Source: Ichthyophis bannanicus (taxonomy: Eukaryota; Chordata; Amphibia; Gymnophiona; Ichthyophiidae). Taken from it: a DNA stretch of 64,000 bases. The translations under genes were made by a program, and so were the position numbers. This document shows, one piece after another, positions 60,442-64,000 of this stretch (within the stretch, counting starts at the first letter, position 1; each line of letters opens with the position of its first letter). The notes beneath the pieces were generated by a model. It saw only the letters and a program-made list of their open reading frames with translations, did not search any database and was not told where the DNA came from. Location of the stretch: assembly GCA_033557465.1 (NCBI GenBank), contig CM066031.1, forward strand, positions 1,674,686,800-1,674,750,799, given 5' to 3'.

Positions 60442-61362
60442 ATGCAGATAGAAGTCCAGCAACGAGATGGGGGTTCTCCGGTCCTTTGCATTGAGTGTCA
60501 CATGTATGATTTTCTCCCAGTTGGTGAGGGGTCTTACGTATGCACTAAGTGCAAGGAGCTCTTTGCTCTCAGGGAACGAGTCCGTTCTCTAGAGGCTAGA
60601 GTAGCAGACCTGGAAGACATAAGAAAGACAGAGAAGTACATGGACGAGACCTACAGGGATATAGTCCTGAAGTCCCACCTCCAGTCTGGCAGCATCCCTG
60701 TTGCCATGGAGGAGAGAGGTCACGTGACAGGAGAGCATCACCCTGGTGTGGCAGGACGTGATCCTGTAACTAGGACCTGTCCTCCAGGTGATGTAAAACC
60801 CTCTCGCACCGAGGACATTTCTCCAGGGCCATGTCCCCATGAGGGGAGGGTCAGGACAGCTGTTATAGTTGGTGATTCAATCATTAAGAATGTAGATAGC
60901 TGGGTGGCTGGTGGACGTGAGGATCGCCTGGTAACATGCCTGCCTGGTGCGAAGGTAGCAGACCTCACGCACCGCCTAGATAGGATCATAGATAGTGCTG
61001 GGGAGGAGTCTGCTGTCTTGGTACATGTTGGTAGCAATGACATAGGAAAATGTGGTAGGGAAGTTCTGGAGGCTAACTTTAAGCTTTTAGGTAGGAAGTT
61101 GAAATCCAGAACTTCCAGGATAGCATTCTCCGAAATGCTTCCTGTTCCACGTGCAGGACCCAAAAGACAGGCAGAGCTCCGGAGTCTCAATGCGTGGATG
61201 AGACGATGGTGCAAGGATGAGGGGTTTGAATTTGTTAGGAACTGGGTAACATTCTGGGGAAAGGGGGGGCTCTTCCGAAGGGATGGGCTTCACCTTAATC
61301 AGGATGGGACCAGACTGCTGGCATTAACCTTTAAAAAAGAGAACGAGAAGCTTTTAAACTAG
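60442..61362 (+). CDS. CR1 ORF1 protein with SGNH esterase domain
   Basis: 306 codons, intact. Residues about 12-45: CIECHMYDFLPVGEGSYVCT then KCKELF, a Cys-pair zinc-binding start. Residues 46-75: a coiled coil (RERVRSLEARVADLEDIRKT). Residues about 140-300: an SGNH-type hydrolase with VIVGDSIIKNVDSW (catalytic Ser in GDS), VLVHVGSNDIGK (Gly-Asn-Asp) and RRDGLHLNQDG (Asp-x-x-His). CR1 ORF1 proteins are known to carry an esterase of this kind; the zinc and coiled-coil part is thought to bind RNA and form oligomers. All catalytic residues are present. ORF2 follows after 35 bp. Confidence 0.9.
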   Translation: MQIEVQQRDGGSPVLCIECHMYDFLPVGEGSYVCTKCKELFALRERVRSLEARVADLEDIRKTEKYMDETYRDIVLKSHLQSGSIPVAMEERGHVTGEHHPGVAGRDPVTRTCPPGDVKPSRTEDISPGPCPHEGRVRTAVIVGDSIIKNVDSWVAGGREDRLVTCLPGAKVADLTHRLDRIIDSAGEESAVLVHVGSNDIGKCGREVLEANFKLLGRKLKSRTSRIAFSEMLPVPRAGPKRQAELRSLNAWMRRWCKDEGFEFVRNWVTFWGKGGLFRRDGLHLNQDGTRLLALTFKKENEKLLN

Positions 61363-61397
61363 AAAATAGGGGAAAGCCGACAGTCACCCAGGAGCGC

Positions 61398-62570
61398 ATG
61401 GTTCGGACGAAGGTGTCCTTGAAGGATACTACCAAAAGCAGTGAGGTTCCAAAAGGGAGTATAGTAGCCCAAATGCCCTTGAGTAAGGAGCAGACAGAGC
61501 ATAAAGATTCCAAATTACCCATGCCTACCAATAGCCAGATTAATATTAATAAAATACAGTCTCTAAAATGCTTGTATGCCAATGCTAGAAGTCTAAACAA
61601 TAAGATGGGAGAGTTAGAATATATAGCATTAAATGAGAGGTTAGATATGATTGCACTCTCAGAGACATGGTGGAAGGAGGATAACCAGTGGGACACTGTG
61701 ATACCTGGATACAAACTATATCGAAATGATAGAGCTGATCAAATTGGTGGAGGGGTTGTGCTCTATGTTAGAGAGGGCATTGAGTCAGAAAGGATTAAAG
61801 TTTTGCAGGGAACAAAATTTGCTGTAGAATCTCTATGGATTGAAATTCCATTTATGAAGGGGAAGGTGATAGCAGTGGGAGTATACTATCGACCGCCTGG
61901 CCAGAATGAACAAATGGATGATGAAATGCTCAAAGAAATCAAGGAAGCTAACAAAAGTCACAATAGAGTAGTAATAATGGGTGATTTCAATTACCCCGGT
62001 ATCGACTGGGTCAGTGTCACAGCAGGACAAGCTAAAGAGATAAAGTTTCTAGATGGAATAAATGACTGCTTCTTGGAGCAGCTGGTTCATGAACCGACCA
62101 GAGGGGAAGCCATACTGGACCTAGTCCTTAGTGGAACGCCAGATCTGGTGCAAGAAATAAGGGTGTTGGGACCACTTGGCAATAGTGATCATAGTATGAT
62201 CATGTTTGATTTAATTAGTGGAGGACAGATAGTAAAGGAATCCACAGTACTACCTTTTAACTTTCAAAAGGGAGACTATGATAGAATGAGGAATATAGTT
62301 AGGAAAAAACTAAAAGGAGTGGTTCCAAAGGTTAAAGACTTACAGCAAGCTTGGGTGTTATTTAAAAATACTATCCTCGAAGCCCAGACCAGCTGTATTC
62401 CACGCATTAAGAAAAGTAGAAGAAAGTCCAAAAAACTGCCAGCATGGTTTAAAGGTGAGGTCAGAGAGGCTGTTGCTGCAAAAAAGCAACCTTCAGGAAA
62501 TGGAAAAAAGAGCCAAACGATGAAAACTGGAAACAGCACAAGCACTGGCAAGTTAAATGCAAAGCATTGA
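61398..62570 (+). CDS. CR1 ORF2, endonuclease part
   Basis: The ATG at 61398 opens a frame of 390 codons. The endonuclease has CLYANARSLNNKMGELEYIA, MIALSETWWKEDNQWD, GGGVVLYVREGIES, GVYYRPPGQNEQMDDEML, VVIMGDFNYPGIDW and LGPLGNSDHSMI, with the Asn, Glu, Asp-x-Asn and Ser-Asp-His residues of the active site. The last 30 codons in this frame are not CR1-like: after the A run at 62480 the true ORF2 continues one frame back. The enzyme nicks target DNA to prime reverse transcription. Confidence 0.9.
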   Translation: MVRTKVSLKDTTKSSEVPKGSIVAQMPLSKEQTEHKDSKLPMPTNSQININKIQSLKCLYANARSLNNKMGELEYIALNERLDMIALSETWWKEDNQWDTVIPGYKLYRNDRADQIGGGVVLYVREGIESERIKVLQGTKFAVESLWIEIPFMKGKVIAVGVYYRPPGQNEQMDDEMLKEIKEANKSHNRVVIMGDFNYPGIDWVSVTAGQAKEIKFLDGINDCFLEQLVHEPTRGEAILDLVLSGTPDLVQEIRVLGPLGNSDHSMIMFDLISGGQIVKESTVLPFNFQKGDYDRMRNIVRKKLKGVVPKVKDLQQAWVLFKNTILEAQTSCIPRIKKSRRKSKKLPAWFKGEVREAVAAKKQPSGNGKKSQTMKTGNSTSTGKLNAKH

Positions 62571-64000
62571 TAAGGCAAGCAAAGCGGGAATTTGAGAAGA
62601 AACTTGCTATGGAAGCAAAAACACGAAATAAAGACTTTTTCAAGTACATTCGTAGCAAAAGGCCTGTGAGAGAGTCAATTGGACCATTAGATGATAGAGG
62701 GGTAAAAGGGACAGTAAGAGGAGACAATGCTATAGCGGAGAGACTGAATGAATTCTTTGCTTTGGTCTTTACTGAGGAAGATGTAGGGATGTTACCCAAG
62801 ACTGAAGTGGTATTTAAAGGTGATACTGCAGAGGAATTGAGAGAAATATCGCTACACCGGGAAGATATATTACAACTATTTGATAAACTGAATAGTAGCA
62901 AATCACCTGGACCGGATGGTATACATCCCAGAGTGTTGAAAGAACTGAAATATGAGATTTCAGACCTGCTATTGGTAATCTGTGAACTTTCATTAAAATC
63001 ATCTGTAATACCTGAAGATTGGAGGGTCGCCAACGTAACACCAATTTTTAAAAAGGGTTCCAGGGGTGACCCGGGAAATTACAGACCGGTGAGCCTGACG
63101 TCAGTACCAGGGAAAATGGTAGAAACCATCATAAAGAACAAAATTACACAGCATGTAGATAGTCATGGCCTAATGGGAGACAGCCAACATGGCTTTAGAC
63201 AAGGAAGATCTTGTCTTACTAATCTGATATGTTTTTTTGAAGGTGTGCATAAACAGGTAGACAAAGGTGAGTCGGTTGATATAGTGTATCTGAACTTTCA
63301 GAAAGCTTTTGACAAGGTCCCCCATCAAAGACTTTTGGTGAAGCTAAAAAGTCATGGGATAGGAGGCAGTGTACTATTGTGGATCGGGAACTGGTTAAAA
63401 GATAGAAAGCAGAGGGTAGGGCTAAATGGCCAATATTCCCAATGGAAAAAGGTGAATAGTGGAGTACCCCAGGGATCTGTACTGGGTCCGCTACTTTTTG
63501 ACATATTCACAAATGACCTGGAAAAGGGGATAACGAGTGAGGTTATCAAATTTGCAGATGACACAAAACTGTTTAAAGTTGTTAAAACCCAAGAGGATTG
63601 TGGAAAACTGCAGGAGGATCTGGATAAATTGGAAGACTGGGCATCCAAATGGCAGATGAAATTTAATGTGGACAAGTGCAAAGTTATGCACCTAGGAAAG
63701 AACAACCCACACTATAGTTACACGATGCAAGGCTTCACATTAGAAACCACCACCCAGGAAAAAGATTTAGGAGTCATCGTGGATAACATGTTAAAACCCT
63801 CCGCCCAGTGTGCAGCGGCAGCCAAGAAAGCAAACAGAATGCTAGGTATCATAAGGAAAGGGATGGAGAATAAAACAAACGATATTATAATGCCTTTGTA
63901 TCGCTCCATGGTACGACCGCACCTTGAATATTGTGTGCAATTCTGGTCACTGTATCTTAAAAAGGACATAGCATTATTAGAAAAAGTACAGAGAAGAGCC
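62478..64000 (+). CDS. CR1 ORF2, reverse transcriptase part (partial at the window edge)
   Basis: From the A run the frame reads WKQHKHWQVKCKALIRQAKR, then RT blocks SSKSPGPDGIHPRVLKELKY, VTPIFKKGSRGDPGNYRPVS, DSQHGFRQGRSCLTNL, YLNFQKAFDKVPHQRLLV, GVPQGSVLGPLLFDIF and KFADDTKLFKVV with both catalytic Asp. It continues with HLGKNNPHYSYTMQGFTLET and [13 protein letters not shown] to the last base without a stop. It is in the -1 frame relative to the endonuclease. It has no start of its own, so it depends on a frameshift or is split by a one-base loss. Confidence 0.9.
62480..62486 (+). promoter_or_regulatory. Slippery-type heptamer at the CR1 ORF2 frame change
   Basis: A-AAA-AAG lies in the phase needed for a -1 ribosomal frameshift: reading GCA AAA AAG in the endonuclease frame, a slip of one base leads to GCA ACC TTC in the RT frame. 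It may equally be a loss of one A from a run of seven. Confidence 0.35.

Larger units (their letters stand above)
60195..64000 (+). mobile_element. CR1 LINE copy E, runs off the right edge
   Basis: Leader (60195-60441), ORF1, and ORF2 with endonuclease and RT. The RT frame is open at the window edge. It is the best preserved CR1 here: ORF1 is intact and ORF2 shows only one frame change, at an A run. The leader matches that of CR1-B. Confidence 0.92.

Overview
The window looks like intergenic or intronic DNA from a large-genome, non-mammalian vertebrate. An amphibian, possibly a caecilian, fits best, but that is an inference from repeat content only. I could not recognise a single host gene. 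Almost every coding-looking stretch belongs to a transposable element: tyrosine-recombinase retrotransposons (Ngaro and DIRS), LINEs of the CR1, L2, RTE-BovB and L1 types, a Gmr1-like Ty3/Gypsy LTR element, Penelope-like elements (PLE), a mariner, hAT-type MITEs and tRNA-derived SINEs. One 121-bp candidate exon (11657-11777) is the only possible host piece.

Layout. 1-3040: a Ngaro copy on the minus strand, cut by the window edge and invaded by old CR1-type LINE sequence. 3331-4262: a decayed PLE with a GIY-YIG endonuclease. 5690-11275: a second Ngaro on the plus strand with gag, a deleted RT, RNase H, a tyrosine recombinase and an SGNH hydrolase. 11448-13990: fragments (RTE, a PLE-like 3' end, CR1 with a SINE, and an unclassified repeat with a 113-bp tandem array). 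13991-26033: one plus-strand CR1, split by a minus-strand L2 that was itself split by a nearly full DIRS element (15265-21227), and further cut by a SINE, L2-type pieces and a palindromic MITE. 26034-31425: another CR1 fragment with a hAT MITE, then an almost intact L2. 31765-59990: a deep nest (below). 60195-64000: a young-looking CR1 with ORF1, an endonuclease and an RT that is still open at the window edge.

The nest can be read from junctions and target-site duplications. A CR1 was split by DIRS-B. DIRS-B was split by a palindromic MITE and, elsewhere, by an L2. The MITE was split by a Gmr1-like Gypsy element (two LTRs). Gmr1 was split by a PLE block with inverted ends, each carrying a hammerhead-ribozyme motif. 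That block contains a CR1, which was split by an RTE-BovB (10-bp duplication) and by an ORF1-only L1 element (14-bp duplication). The RTE was split by a SINE. This gives eight layers and a relative age order.

Functionally the genes are replication machinery of separate selfish elements: LINE ORFs for target-primed reverse transcription, Gag/RT/recombinase for circular DNA intermediates (DIRS, Ngaro), Gag/protease/integrase/RT for the LTR element, and a transposase for mariner. Most copies carry stop codons, frameshifts or lost catalytic residues. The best preserved open frames are the L1-type ORF1 (37922-39133), the Ngaro SGNH hydrolase, the CR1 ORF1/ORF2 at the right edge, and the L2 pol.
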